From Mycolicibacterium canariasense (GTDB taxonomy: Bacteria; Actinomycetota; Actinomycetes; Mycobacteriales; Mycobacteriaceae), in the NCBI RefSeq assembly GCF_002101555.1, contig NZ_LQOL01000049.1, positions 62,001 through 126,000 on the forward strand: a stretch of 64,000 nt of DNA, given 5' to 3'. Shown here in pieces: positions 49,765 to 57,617 of the stretch. How positions within the stretch are numbered: position 1 is the stretch's first letter; every line of letters starts with the position of its first letter. A program made the translations under genes and the position numbers. The notes beneath the pieces were generated by a model. It was not told the origin of the DNA and did not search any database. It was given only the letters and a program-made list of their open reading frames with translations.

Positions 49765-50614
49765 TCTTTCATACCTCACAACGTTTTTCGTCGACTGGCA
49801 AGCGCGCGGGATCATCGGCGACACCTTCGATCCCGGCTTCAACCCGGACGCGTTCAAGCCGTGGTGCGACATCCTGTTCACGCCGAAGCTGATCGGGCAG
49901 GACTCCCAAGAGATCGCGATCCTGAATCAGGATCCGATGATGTCGCTGCTGCTGCTGCCGATCGCGGCGCGGCTGGAATCCGGTGTGCTGAAGGCGGTCC
50001 GCGGGCCGGCGCCGGCCACCGGCCCGGACACCCCGACGGCCGAGCAGTACAACGAGCAGGTCGATTCGGTCGGCGTGCCGCTGATCGCTGAGACGCCCGC
50101 GCTCGAATTGCCCGCCGGCGTGCACCTGATCTACCGCGTGCACTTCGAGCCGATGAAGATCAACGGCGGCCAGTACAAGTTCGACGACTTCGACTTCGCC
50201 GCACCGACATCGGCGACCCGCATCAACCTGACCTCGGTGGAGCGGATCAACCTGCCGCCCAGCAGCGACAACCAACTCGTGCTGCGGCTCATCCCCGACG
50301 ACGCCCGCATCGAAGGCATGGCGACACTCGTGCTGTCCGCGTCCGGGGTGGACCTCGGCGACGGGCTCGACCTCGGCCCGGCCATCGAAGCCGCGGTCGA
50401 ATCGTCGAACACCTGGCAGGGGTTCACGCACACACAAAGCGCCCCGGCGGCAACATGGACTATCGCCAACCCCCTTGGACGAAAGGCCACTTCCGTGACG
50501 GTCCTCGTGGGCAACGTCGTTGTCGAAGCGGACGTCACGATGCCCGACGACGCGACAACCCCGATCGCTGTCGTCTTCGCCACCCCCCAATCCGGCCGCG
50601 CGCAGATCATCTAA
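49757..50614 (+). CDS. Tail-fibre-like protein after the lysis genes
   Basis: 285 residues from ATG 49757. A mixed N-terminal domain (YLTTFFVDWQARGIIGDTFDP) is followed by beta-sandwich-like repeats (LPAGVHLIYRVHFEPMKING, LVLRLIPDDARIEGMATLVLS). No enzyme motif. With the next three genes it forms a block of putative virion surface proteins downstream of lysis. Confidence 0.55.
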   Translation: MADLSYLTTFFVDWQARGIIGDTFDPGFNPDAFKPWCDILFTPKLIGQDSQEIAILNQDPMMSLLLLPIAARLESGVLKAVRGPAPATGPDTPTAEQYNEQVDSVGVPLIAETPALELPAGVHLIYRVHFEPMKINGGQYKFDDFDFAAPTSATRINLTSVERINLPPSSDNQLVLRLIPDDARIEGMATLVLSASGVDLGDGLDLGPAIEAAVESSNTWQGFTHTQSAPAATWTIANPLGRKATSVTVLVGNVVVEADVTMPDDATTPIAVVFATPQSGRAQII

Positions 50615-50626
50615 GGAAGGCACGTC

Positions 50627-51424
50627 ATGGCTCGTAAGTTCCTCACCGGCATCGACCTCCAAAATCAGCGAGGCATCAACGCCGCATCGCCGTCGGCGGG
50701 CACCGACCTGGTCAACAAGGACTACGTCGACAACCTGATCGCCGGCCTGTCGTGGAAGAAGGCGGTCGACGCCGCGACGACCGCGAACGGCGCCCTGGCA
50801 ACAGCATTCGCGGCCGGACAGGTTATCGACGGCGTCACCCTGGCCACCGGTAACCGGATCCTGATCAAGAATCAGACGACCGGATCCGAGAACGGCATCT
50901 ACACCGTGAACGCGTCCGGCGCGCCGACCCGCGCCACCGACGCCGACGGCGCCGGCGAACTCGTACCGAACGCCACGGTCTACGTCTCCGCGGGCACCAC
51001 GCAGGCCGACACGCAGTGGACGTGCACCACGAACGGCACCATCACCCCGGGCACCACCGCGACGGTGTGGGCACAGACCGGCGGGTCCGGAAACTACACC
51101 GCCGGCAACGGCATCAACATCAGCAGCGGCGTGATCACCGCGGTTGCGGCGCCGTCCGGCGGCCTGACCGTCGGGGCCAGCGGTATCGCGATCGACACAT
51201 CGGTGGTCACCCGGAAGTACGCCACCGCGATCGGCGACGGCAGCGCGTCGGTCATCACGGTCACGCACAACCTCGGCACCCGTGACGTCGACGTTGTGGT
51301 GTACAACGCCACCACGTACGAGGAAGTGGAGGCCGACGTCGTGCATGCCACCACCAACACCGTCACCGTCAGCTTCGCCGCCGCGCCGGCGTCCGGCGCC
51401 TACCGCGTGGCTGTCTTCGGCTGA
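50627..51424 (+). CDS. Putative tail fibre with repeat-like beta structure
   Basis: 265 residues with GGAAGG upstream of ATG 50627. The opening KFLTGIDLQNQRGINAASPS and LVNKDYVDNLIAGLSWKK is typical of siphophage fibre/tail-tip proteins. GNRILIKNQTTGSENGIYTV and a C-terminal TVTHNLGTRDVDVVVYNATT domain are also recognisable from fibre proteins. Likely trimeric receptor-contact fibre. Confidence 0.75.
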   Translation: MARKFLTGIDLQNQRGINAASPSAGTDLVNKDYVDNLIAGLSWKKAVDAATTANGALATAFAAGQVIDGVTLATGNRILIKNQTTGSENGIYTVNASGAPTRATDADGAGELVPNATVYVSAGTTQADTQWTCTTNGTITPGTTATVWAQTGGSGNYTAGNGINISSGVITAVAAPSGGLTVGASGIAIDTSVVTRKYATAIGDGSASVITVTHNLGTRDVDVVVYNATTYEEVEADVVHATTNTVTVSFAAAPASGAYRVAVFG

Positions 51425-51810
51425 TGGCCCGCAAGCAGGTCGGCGCCGCGCCATCGGATCCGTCCGACGGCGTCACGAAGCTGTACGTCGACACGATCAC
51501 CCCGAACACCCGGCCCACCAACGAGACGGCCTATACGCTCGCGCTGACCGACCTCGGCAAGGTCGTCGAGACGACCAACGCGGCGGCCAACACGGTGACC
51601 ATCCCGCCGAGCAGCACCGTTCCGTTCCCGGCGACCGGGGTTTGTGAGATCTTCGCCTACGGCGCCGGTCAAGTGACCCTCGTCGAAGGTGCCGGCGTGA
51701 CCATCCGCAGCGTCGGTAGCAAGAAGAAGCTCACCGGCCAGTATTCGTCGGTCGCGCTGCGCTACCGCGGCTCAAACGAGTGGGTTGCGACCGGGGATCT
51801 GTCGACGTGA
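51424..51810 (+). CDS. Small tail-fibre-associated protein
   Basis: 128 residues from an ATG overlapping the preceding stop. The N-terminus (GAAPSDPSDGVTKLYVD) repeats the layout of the preceding gene; the rest is a beta domain (TNAAANTVTIPPSSTVPFPA, GAGVTIRSVGSKKKLTGQYS) often seen in fibre tips. Confidence 0.65.
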   Translation: MARKQVGAAPSDPSDGVTKLYVDTITPNTRPTNETAYTLALTDLGKVVETTNAAANTVTIPPSSTVPFPATGVCEIFAYGAGQVTLVEGAGVTIRSVGSKKKLTGQYSSVALRYRGSNEWVATGDLST

Positions 51811-52505
51811 CCCGGGTGTCGCGCCGCGGCGCGATCGCCGCATCCACACAGGCGGCCGCCGCATCTGCGCCGGTCCTGTTTCAGACCACGTTCGGCCAGT
51901 TCACCAACAGCAACAGCTTCGGCACAAGCACCACCGCGAGCGGCGCTGTCGACCTGTCGGCGTACAGCGGCATCCCCAACCTGGCGTTGGTTATGGCGCT
52001 CAACTGGTACGCCAACGGTGGCGGCACCACCACGTTCGGGTGCTCGTACAACGGCGTCGCCGCGACACTGATGGGCGGCCAGGACCGCAGCGGCGGCGCG
52101 AATTACGGTTCGCAGCTCTGGATCTTCCCCAACCCGCCCACCGACGGGTCGCACCCCTTGGCCGGAATCCAGAGCTCGGGCACCAACACCGGCCGCAATA
52201 TCTGGCTGATGGCGTGGCTGTGGTCCAACGTCGGCGGGTACGACAATGTGGTGTCGGCGCCCGGCATCAGCTCCGGCACCGCGATCACCATCCCGGTCGG
52301 CGCCAACCAAGTCGCGGTCAACGCGATGTCGGCCGGCCACACGTTGGGCAACTACAGCCAGACGCAACGCGCAGCGAGCGCCGTCGCGAACACCCTGCGG
52401 GGGCTGGCCGGCGACGCCGCCGGCGACGCGTCGGGCTCGAAGGACTTCTCGGCGACGGGCGGCACGTACAACAGCGTCGGCGCCCGCCTGCTGCCCGCAG
52501 CCTGA
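51807..52505 (+). CDS. Putative receptor-binding or tail tip protein
   Basis: 232 residues from a GTG overlapping the preceding stop. After a Ser/Ala-rich N-terminus it is almost entirely beta, with Gly/Asn/Thr-rich turns (GGGTTTFGCSYNGVAATLMG, GANQVAVNAMSAGHTLGNYS), like jelly-roll capping domains of phage fibres. Last gene of the rightward late operon. Confidence 0.6.
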   Translation: MTRVSRRGAIAASTQAAAASAPVLFQTTFGQFTNSNSFGTSTTASGAVDLSAYSGIPNLALVMALNWYANGGGTTTFGCSYNGVAATLMGGQDRSGGANYGSQLWIFPNPPTDGSHPLAGIQSSGTNTGRNIWLMAWLWSNVGGYDNVVSAPGISSGTAITIPVGANQVAVNAMSAGHTLGNYSQTQRAASAVANTLRGLAGDAAGDASGSKDFSATGGTYNSVGARLLPAA

Positions 52506-52556
52506 CCACGGCCAGCTCCCGCGTGGAGTAAGGCGAGACGCGGCACGATCGGATGC

Positions 52557-52778
52557 ATGCCCGGACATCCTGATTCGACGTCGACACGGCCGGTGCGCAA
52601 CGGCACCTGCAAGGTGTGCACCGGCGCGGTGCGCCACTACCCGCCGCCCGCCGGCGTCGACGGCCCGGGCGCGTGGGCGCACCTGAACCGGGCCGACTGG
52701 ATCGACAACCCGCACGACCCGGATCCAACCGACGAAGCGATCGCGGCCGCGCAGGTGCCGGACCCGGCCGCCGAGTAG
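52557..52778 (+). CDS. Small zinc-motif protein at the prophage right arm
   Basis: 73 residues from ATG 52557. CKVCTGAVRHYPPP gives a Cys pair and nearby His; the C-terminus is acidic. It begins the lysogeny-side region. Function unknown. Confidence 0.45.
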   Translation: MPGHPDSTSTRPVRNGTCKVCTGAVRHYPPPAGVDGPGAWAHLNRADWIDNPHDPDPTDEAIAAAQVPDPAAE

Positions 52779-52823
52779 CCGACCGCCCGGGGCATGTCAG
52801 CGGCCGCGGCTACGATCCACCGC

Positions 52824-53057
52824 ATGCCCGAGGTCGGCGACCTGGTCCCGAACCGCCGCGGCGGCATGCACGTCCAGCGGCCGGCCCAATGCCCGAACGG
52901 CCACCAGCTCGGCCCCGGCCAGGTGATCGTCGGCAGCTACCCATGCGCGTGCGGCGACCGACACATGACCTGGCGCTGCACCACCTGCGACCAGCCGGTC
53001 CACGCACCACCCAAGGGCGAGAGCTGCGACCAATCCCCGTCTATGCCGCCGCGATGA
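52824..53057 (+). CDS. Small zinc-ribbon protein
   Basis: 77 residues from ATG 52824. CPNGHQL, CACGDRH and CTTCDQPVH supply three metal-binding pairs, as in double zinc ribbons. A TACGAT hexamer lies 7 bases upstream of ATG, so a leaderless transcript is possible. Convergent and overlapping by 17 bases with the superinfection-immunity gene. Confidence 0.5.
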   Translation: MPEVGDLVPNRRGGMHVQRPAQCPNGHQLGPGQVIVGSYPCACGDRHMTWRCTTCDQPVHAPPKGESCDQSPSMPPR

Positions 53058-53496
53058 GAACGATCGCGATGATGACCACGACCGCGGCGGCGACGCCCAG
53101 CGACACCCACATCAACGTGTCTTCGCGATCGCCGGCCTTGACGCGATCGATGAACGACGGGCCCGCCGGCCCGGCCGGGCGCGCCGGCGGCGGCGTGATG
53201 ACCCGGCCGTACGCGTCGACGGTCTGCACGCGCTTGTTGTTGGCCAGGGCGACGATCAGCCAAATCCATATCCACCCGCCGCACGCCCAGAACGTGAGCA
53301 CCGTCAGGATGAGATGCAGGATGTGGTTCGGGCCCGACACCACGACCCCGCCGGCGGGCGGCGGCACCATCGGCGGCGCGACAGCCGGCGCGGCCGGCGC
53401 GTACTGCTCGGTCCACTGCACGCCGTCGAAATAGCGCTGCATCGGCTTCCCGGTCGGGTCCGGATACCAGCCAGCCGGCGAAGACGGAACGGTCAT
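53041..53496 (-). CDS. DUF2510/superinfection-immunity membrane protein
   Basis: 151 residues. The N-terminal PAGWYPDPTGKPMQRYFDG is a DUF2510 motif. Residues 57-87 (HLILTVLTFWACGGWIWIW, then VALANNKR) match the superinfection-immunity (Imm-type) two-helix hairpin; a third hydrophobic segment ends the protein. Minus strand, close to attR and separate from the lytic operons, so it is likely made in the lysogen and may block DNA entry of superinfecting phages. TAGCGT 8 bases before ATG 53496 is a -10 candidate. Confidence 0.8.
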   Translation of the reverse strand: MTVPSSPAGWYPDPTGKPMQRYFDGVQWTEQYAPAAPAVAPPMVPPPAGGVVVSGPNHILHLILTVLTFWACGGWIWIWLIVALANNKRVQTVDAYGRVITPPPARPAGPAGPSFIDRVKAGDREDTLMWVSLGVAAAVVVIIAIVLIAAA

Positions 53497-53580
53497 AGCC
53501 GATCACGCTAGCGGCATCACCAGGCGACTCGCAGCTACACCCCGAGAACTGCCGCCGCGCGTCGCCATCACACCACCAAC

Positions 53581-53633
53581 GGGCACACCCGTACGGGCAC
53601 ACCGATCGGGATATATACCTCGGTATTCATACC
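53581..53633. promoter_or_regulatory. Repeat cluster upstream of the AlpA-like gene
   Basis: GGGCACACC occurs at 53581-53589 and 53595-53603. ATACC (53615-53619), GGTAT (53622-53626) and ATACC (53629-53633) form evenly spaced alternating half-sites, 7 bp apart, just before GTG 53643. They may be binding sites for the HTH protein or integrase/Xis. Confidence 0.4.
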
Positions 53634-53642
53634 GTCTGGCCC

Positions 53643-53834
53643 GTGGTCATGATCAGGGCTCTTGGAGTGAACGAAGTGGCCGAACGCACCGGCCTGTCAC
53701 CGAACACCGTCAAGAGCTACGCCAACATTCCCGGCCGGATGCCGCAACCTGACGTGATGATCGGCCGGGTGAAGGGATGGTTCCCGGAGACCATCGACAG
53801 GTGGATCGAGCGGCGAGCCGAGAAGCAGAGCTAG
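53643..53834 (+). CDS. AlpA-like HTH protein (Xis/regulator candidate)
   Basis: 63 residues from GTG 53643 (ATG 53649 also possible). NEVAERTGLSPNTVKSYANI is an HTH of the AlpA/excisionase type and VKGWFPETIDRWIERR the wing/C-helix. It is convergent with integrase, and the two stops share one CTAG at 53831-53834. A recombination directionality role is the simplest hypothesis. Confidence 0.7.
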   Translation: MVMIRALGVNEVAERTGLSPNTVKSYANIPGRMPQPDVMIGRVKGWFPETIDRWIERRAEKQS

Positions 53835-54820
53835 GACGCCGCTTTGAGCTCGCGCGGCCGGGCGTGCAGGGCCCGCCACGGGTCCAGTCCCGCGATCGCG
53901 TCGAACCGCTGACCGTCGGGCACCTTCGTGTAGATCTGCGTCGTGGCCAGCGACTTGTGGCGCAGCAGCTCTTGGACCACGCGAATGTCGACGCCGTTGT
54001 CCAGCATCGTGCTGGCGTACCAGTGCCGCAGTGCGTGCGGCGTACCGCGGACGCCGGCGCGGCGCATGGTGCGGCCGATGATGTCGGACACCGATTTCGA
54101 GAGGACGTGTTCGGACTCGCATCCGCGCATCGGGAACCACCAGCCGGCGCCGGGCATCTCGCTCGCCATTTCGAGCAGGATCGGGTGCAGCGGCACCGAC
54201 TTCAGCCGCCGGCCCTTGCCCTTGACCCACAGCAATCGGGTGTTGAAGTCGACGTCTTCGCCGCGGATCTGGGCGATCTCGTGCACGCGGAGACCGGCGA
54301 GCAGTGCGAGCAGGATCATGCGGCGCGTCGACGTCCACATCCGGGCCTGAAGCAGCTTCACGACCTCGGTGTCAGCGACCGGCCGCGGCTCGCGCTCCGG
54401 CACGCGTGGCGTGCCGACCTTCACCATCGGATTGTCGATCCGCCGGTCGACGATCTGTAGCCATTTGAACCACGCGGAAAGATAGCTGGTGTACGTCGCT
54501 GCCGTCGAGTCGGACCAATCTCCGTCGTGCTCAGCAATCCACTCGACGATGTCGATCGCCGTAATAGATATTGGCTGGATTCCAGTTTCGTTGTGTAACA
54601 GTCGGATAACTCGAAGGCGCTCGTTGATGGTTCGGCGGGAGAGGCGCTTAGCTACTTGCCAAAGCTTCCAATCGTCGGAACCGGTCGTAATCACTGTGGT
54701 TGCTGGGCTCATACCAGGTGATTTCACAGGAAACAAGTTGCTCGTATGGTTCACCACGTCAAATAGTGACCGCTCCGTCGCCACACCGAAACGATTCCGT
54801 TGCGCGCCGTCGGCGGTCAT
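53831..54820 (-). CDS. int: Tyrosine integrase
   Basis: 329 residues. An N-terminal SAM-like core-binding domain (residues 45-125) precedes the catalytic domain with R178 (GLRVHEIAQ), K202 (VKGKGRRLKSVPL), H262 and R265 (HALRHWYAS), H288 (LLRHKS) and Tyr297 (IYTKV). It recombines attP with the tRNA-Lys attB. ATG 54820 lies 34 bp from attR. In the circular phage this ATG would overlap the repressor TGA (ATGA), so int would be coupled to repressor translation; in the lysogen it is cut off from that promoter. Confidence 0.95.
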   Translation of the reverse strand: MTADGAQRNRFGVATERSLFDVVNHTSNLFPVKSPGMSPATTVITTGSDDWKLWQVAKRLSRRTINERLRVIRLLHNETGIQPISITAIDIVEWIAEHDGDWSDSTAATYTSYLSAWFKWLQIVDRRIDNPMVKVGTPRVPEREPRPVADTEVVKLLQARMWTSTRRMILLALLAGLRVHEIAQIRGEDVDFNTRLLWVKGKGRRLKSVPLHPILLEMASEMPGAGWWFPMRGCESEHVLSKSVSDIIGRTMRRAGVRGTPHALRHWYASTMLDNGVDIRVVQELLRHKSLATTQIYTKVPDGQRFDAIAGLDPWRALHARPRELKAAS

Positions 54821-54853
54821 GCCGCGAAACTGACGGACGCCAAAGGTGGCCGT

Positions 54854-54905
54854 CTACGGACTTTTAATCCGCAGGTCCCAGGTTCGAGCCCTGGTGGGGG
54901 CACCA
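54854..54905. repeat. attR: 52-bp attachment core
   Basis: Perfect copy of 1744-1795, the 3' part of tRNA-Lys from anticodon stem to CCA. It lies 34 bp upstream of the integrase start and 13 bp from the end of the host truncated-haemoglobin gene. It represents the original host tRNA 3' end displaced by integration. Confidence 0.97.
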
Positions 54906-54918
54906 CACATGGTCACGA

Positions 54919-55281
54919 TCACGCGCTCCGCGCGGTGGCGATCTCGTCGGCCAGCGGCGCCACGGCCGCGATGATCTGGGCCACCAACTCCTCGGGCACC
55001 CCGGCCGCGGTCAGACTGTCCGACAGGTGCCCGGCGACCAGGTCGAAGTGATGCAGGGTGATGCCCCGGCCTTGATGGACCTGCCGCATCGGCGCGCCGG
55101 TGTAGGGCTCCGGACCGCCGAGGGCGGCGCCGAAGAACTCCGCCTGCTTACCCTTCAGCCGAGCCATGTTGGTGCCGGTGAAGAACCCCGCCAGTTCGTC
55201 GTCGGCGAGCACGCGCACGTAGAAGTCCGCCACCACCGCTTCGATGGCGGCGCCACCGCCGATCTGCTCGTAGATACTCAT
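54919..55281 (-). CDS. glbN: Truncated haemoglobin, group I
   Basis: 120 residues. [21 protein letters not shown] with B10 Tyr21, the FF pair at CD1 (33-34), [19 protein letters not shown] with the proximal His near 69 and a C-terminal helix match 2-on-2 globins such as mycobacterial HbN, which detoxify nitric oxide using O2. Symbol by family similarity. It reads toward integrase, so transcription past its stop would enter attR and int. Confidence 0.9.
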   Translation of the reverse strand: MSIYEQIGGGAAIEAVVADFYVRVLADDELAGFFTGTNMARLKGKQAEFFGAALGGPEPYTGAPMRQVHQGRGITLHHFDLVAGHLSDSLTAAGVPEELVAQIIAAVAPLADEIATARSA

Positions 55282-55361
55282 GCCACCAGCACACCGCGGC
55301 GCCGTTGCCCGGCAATTTCGCCGGCGTACACGCCACGCTACGAGGAACTCACAACGCGCGG

Positions 55362-56513
55362 TCAGCCCTCACCGCGTTTGGGCTTGTGCCCGTTGCCGTT
55401 TCCCTTGCCGTTCCCGTTGCCGGGCCCCTTGGGCGGCGGGCCCTGCTGGTCGACGGGAGCGGGCACCAGCGAGGGCGGCGGCGCGACCGAGGTGGTGACC
55501 GGCGGCGGGGGCGGCTCGGAGGTGGCCGTGCCGGCCGGTTGCGGCGCCACCGTGCGCGACGCGGCATCGACGACGAAGGCCAGCACCACCAACACCACGA
55601 CCACGAGCGCGCCGATCGCCGCGAGCACCGGCCGCCGGCGCCTACGCCGCCGGGGCAGCACCGTCGTCGCCGGATCGGGCAGCGGATGCTCCAGTACCCG
55701 CGTCGGCGGGCGCACCGGCGCCCCGCCCGCGAGTGCCGCCCGCATCTCGGCAGCGCTGCCGAAGCCGCCGGCCAATCCGCGTTCGATGGCGTACACCAAG
55801 GCCGGGTCGGCGTCGGGGCGCAGGGCAGCCAACGGCTGATACCGGCGCTCGGCCACGGCGCGGGCCAGCTCGGCGATGTTCTGTTGCGGAAACGGCCGCC
55901 GGCTCGACAGTGCCTCGTAGCCGACCACCGCGACGGCGTACAGATCGTCGGCCACCGTGGCCGGCCGGCCCGCGATCCGGTCGGCGGACAGGTAGGCCAC
56001 GGTGCCGATCACCTCGCCGGTCACGGTGTCCACCGACTCCACACTCTTGGCGATGCCGAAGTCGGCCACCTTCGCCGAGCCGTCCTCGGTGAGCAGGATG
56101 TTGGCCGGTTTGATGTCCCGGTGCAGTACGCCGGCGCCGTGCGCGGCCGACAGCGCCGACAGCACCTGATCGAGCACGGCACGCACGTGCGGCTCGGGCA
56201 GCGGGCCGCGGTCGACAATATCGGCCAGGGTGCCTCCCGGCAGCCGCTCCATGACGATGTACGGCGTCGCGCGGTGTTCGCCGACATCGTGCACGGCGAC
56301 CACATGCGGATGGCTCAGTCCGGCGGCCGCCCTGGCCTCGACGGCGAACCGTCTGCGACTGTCCGGCTGCGCGCTCAGCTGCGGATACAGCATCTTGATG
56401 GCGACCGCGCGACCGAGCCTGACATCCCAGCCCGCGCGGACCTCCGCCATACCGCCGCGGCCCAGCACCCCCCGCAGTTCATATCGGCCGCCGAGAAGTT
56501 CCGGCCCCTGCAT
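55362..56513 (-). CDS. Transmembrane serine/threonine protein kinase
   Basis: 383 residues from ATG 56513. LGRGGMAEV is the P-loop, K40 (VAIK) the ATP lysine, HRDIKPAN (D133) the catalytic loop and DFG (151-153) the metal motif. An Arg-rich stretch and one transmembrane segment (about 295-315) follow, then a Pro/Gly/Asn/Lys-rich extracellular tail of 65 residues without a PASTA domain. A PknF/PknI-like Hanks kinase; substrate unknown. Confidence 0.92.
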   Translation of the reverse strand: MQGPELLGGRYELRGVLGRGGMAEVRAGWDVRLGRAVAIKMLYPQLSAQPDSRRRFAVEARAAAGLSHPHVVAVHDVGEHRATPYIVMERLPGGTLADIVDRGPLPEPHVRAVLDQVLSALSAAHGAGVLHRDIKPANILLTEDGSAKVADFGIAKSVESVDTVTGEVIGTVAYLSADRIAGRPATVADDLYAVAVVGYEALSSRRPFPQQNIAELARAVAERRYQPLAALRPDADPALVYAIERGLAGGFGSAAEMRAALAGGAPVRPPTRVLEHPLPDPATTVLPRRRRRRRPVLAAIGALVVVVLVVLAFVVDAASRTVAPQPAGTATSEPPPPPVTTSVAPPPSLVPAPVDQQGPPPKGPGNGNGKGNGNGHKPKRGEG

Positions 56514-56557
56514 GCCGACAACGCTAGCCCGTCCACGGGCAAGCAGCGCGGGCGGGA

Positions 56558-57565
56558 TCAGCCGACGTTCGGGCAGTAGAAATTCGGGCTGTCGCGGTAC
56601 TCGACCGGCGGCAGGTTGCGCGCCGGGGTGTGCACCAGCGGCGCGTCGGCGGGCAGCCGGCCCGTCGCGCGGTCCATCGCGGAGCGCTTGCGCGGATGCA
56701 TCAGCCGGCGCTTGGGTCCGTACTTCGACACCAGGGTGATCACATTGCACAGCCGGTCGTGCCACCACTGTTGCCGAGGCGACCAGGTGTACCCCATGAG
56801 TTCGCGTACCGGCGGGTCATACAGGGCGACGGTCATGAAGGTCAGGAAGCGCTGCATCACTTTCAGGTTCAGCGCCCACAACGGATCCGGAATCCATTGC
56901 AGCGACGGATGTTTGGGCATGGTCGACAGATCCATCACCTCACGCGCGGCCCAGTTGTTCTCCAGCACGTTGCGGCACATGTGATCCCAATACGCCTGGA
57001 AGTCCTCCCAACTCTTGGGCACCGGCCGCATGCTCATCCCGTACATGCGGTACCAGGCGATGTGTTCGTCGAACAGTTGGCGCTTGTCCGTCTCGGTCAG
57101 GCCACCGCCGAACTTCTCGGCGGCCAGCAACGTCGACTTGAAGAAGGTGGCGTGCGCCCAGTAGAAGACGTCGGGATTGAGCGCGCTGTACCGCCGGCCC
57201 TGCTCGTCCACCCCTTTGATCCCGATGTGATAGTCGCGCACCTCGGCACCGGTCTGCGGCGCCCGATCGCCATCGAAGACGACACCGCCGATCGGGTAGA
57301 TGGACCGCAGCAGCCGCGGGATCCGCTCCATGAAGAAGATCGAGTGCTGCTGCACCGCCGCGCCCAGCTGGGGATGCATGTTCTGCATCGAGCCGGCCCA
57401 GGTGCCCTGGAACAACCCCGTCCACTGTCCGAAGTACTTCCAGGTCAGCGAGTCCGGACCGAGCGGGGCAGGCGGTGCGTCATACCCGCCGGAGGTCACC
57501 GGGCACCCCGCGGCCGGCGCCTGCTCCTCGGCCGCCGGGCATGACTGCGACATGTCCTGCGTCAC
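56558..57565 (-). CDS. MpaB-family (DUF2236) oxygenase-like protein
   Basis: 335 residues from GTG 57565, chosen for GAAGGGA at a good distance; ATG 57553 is also possible. The sequence W-K-Y-F-G-Q, DYHIGIKGVDEQGRRY, VFYWAHATFF, HIAWYRMYG and NNWAAREVMD is the MpaB/DUF2236 pattern, related to latex-clearing haem oxygenases, with His in WAHATF and HIAWYRMYG as likely haem/metal contacts. Divergent from a TetR gene that probably controls it. Confidence 0.85.
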   Translation of the reverse strand: MTQDMSQSCPAAEEQAPAAGCPVTSGGYDAPPAPLGPDSLTWKYFGQWTGLFQGTWAGSMQNMHPQLGAAVQQHSIFFMERIPRLLRSIYPIGGVVFDGDRAPQTGAEVRDYHIGIKGVDEQGRRYSALNPDVFYWAHATFFKSTLLAAEKFGGGLTETDKRQLFDEHIAWYRMYGMSMRPVPKSWEDFQAYWDHMCRNVLENNWAAREVMDLSTMPKHPSLQWIPDPLWALNLKVMQRFLTFMTVALYDPPVRELMGYTWSPRQQWWHDRLCNVITLVSKYGPKRRLMHPRKRSAMDRATGRLPADAPLVHTPARNLPPVEYRDSPNFYCPNVG

Positions 57566-57597
57566 GGGCGCTGTTCCCTTCGCCGTCGAGCGAATTC

Positions 57598-57615
57598 TGA
57601 CTACACTCGTTGTCA
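57598..57615. promoter_or_regulatory. TetR operator candidate in the divergent promoter
   Basis: TGACTACACTCGTTGTCA is an imperfect palindrome with TGACnAC/GTnGTCA arms. It ends 2 bases before ATG 57618 of the TetR gene and lies in the shared upstream region of the divergent MpaB-like gene, as autoregulated TetR operators do. Confidence 0.6.
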
Positions 57616-57617
57616 CT

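Larger units (their letters stand above)
1744..54905. mobile_element. Complete integrated temperate siphophage (prophage, about 53 kb)
   Basis: The element is bounded by 52-bp perfect direct repeats in and after tRNA-Lys. It carries repressor, integrase, recombination and replication genes, terminase, head, tail and lysis modules in an uninterrupted order. Gene order around the att junction (int and repressor adjacent in the circular form, early genes beside the repressor, terminase next to a candidate cos region) is that of an actinobacteriophage with a siphovirus tail. No frameshifted or truncated essential gene was seen, so it is probably inducible. LysB and a WhiB-like protein fit a mycobacterial host. 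Confidence 0.97.

Noticed and set aside
49769..51454. 561-codon antisense ORF opposite the tail-fibre genes
   Set aside because: Spans three real plus-strand genes; composition (Gly/Arg/Val/Asp-rich) is that of a GC3 shadow.
1744..54905. CRISPR array, insertion sequence or transposase
   Set aside because: No regularly spaced repeats beyond the 18-bp tandem pair at 13.5 kb, and no DDE or serine-recombinase motif was found.
54854..54905. Second tRNA-Lys gene at the right end
   Set aside because: Only the 3' part from the anticodon stem is present; sequence to the left is phage DNA without an acceptor 5' strand or D-arm, so it is the attR remnant.
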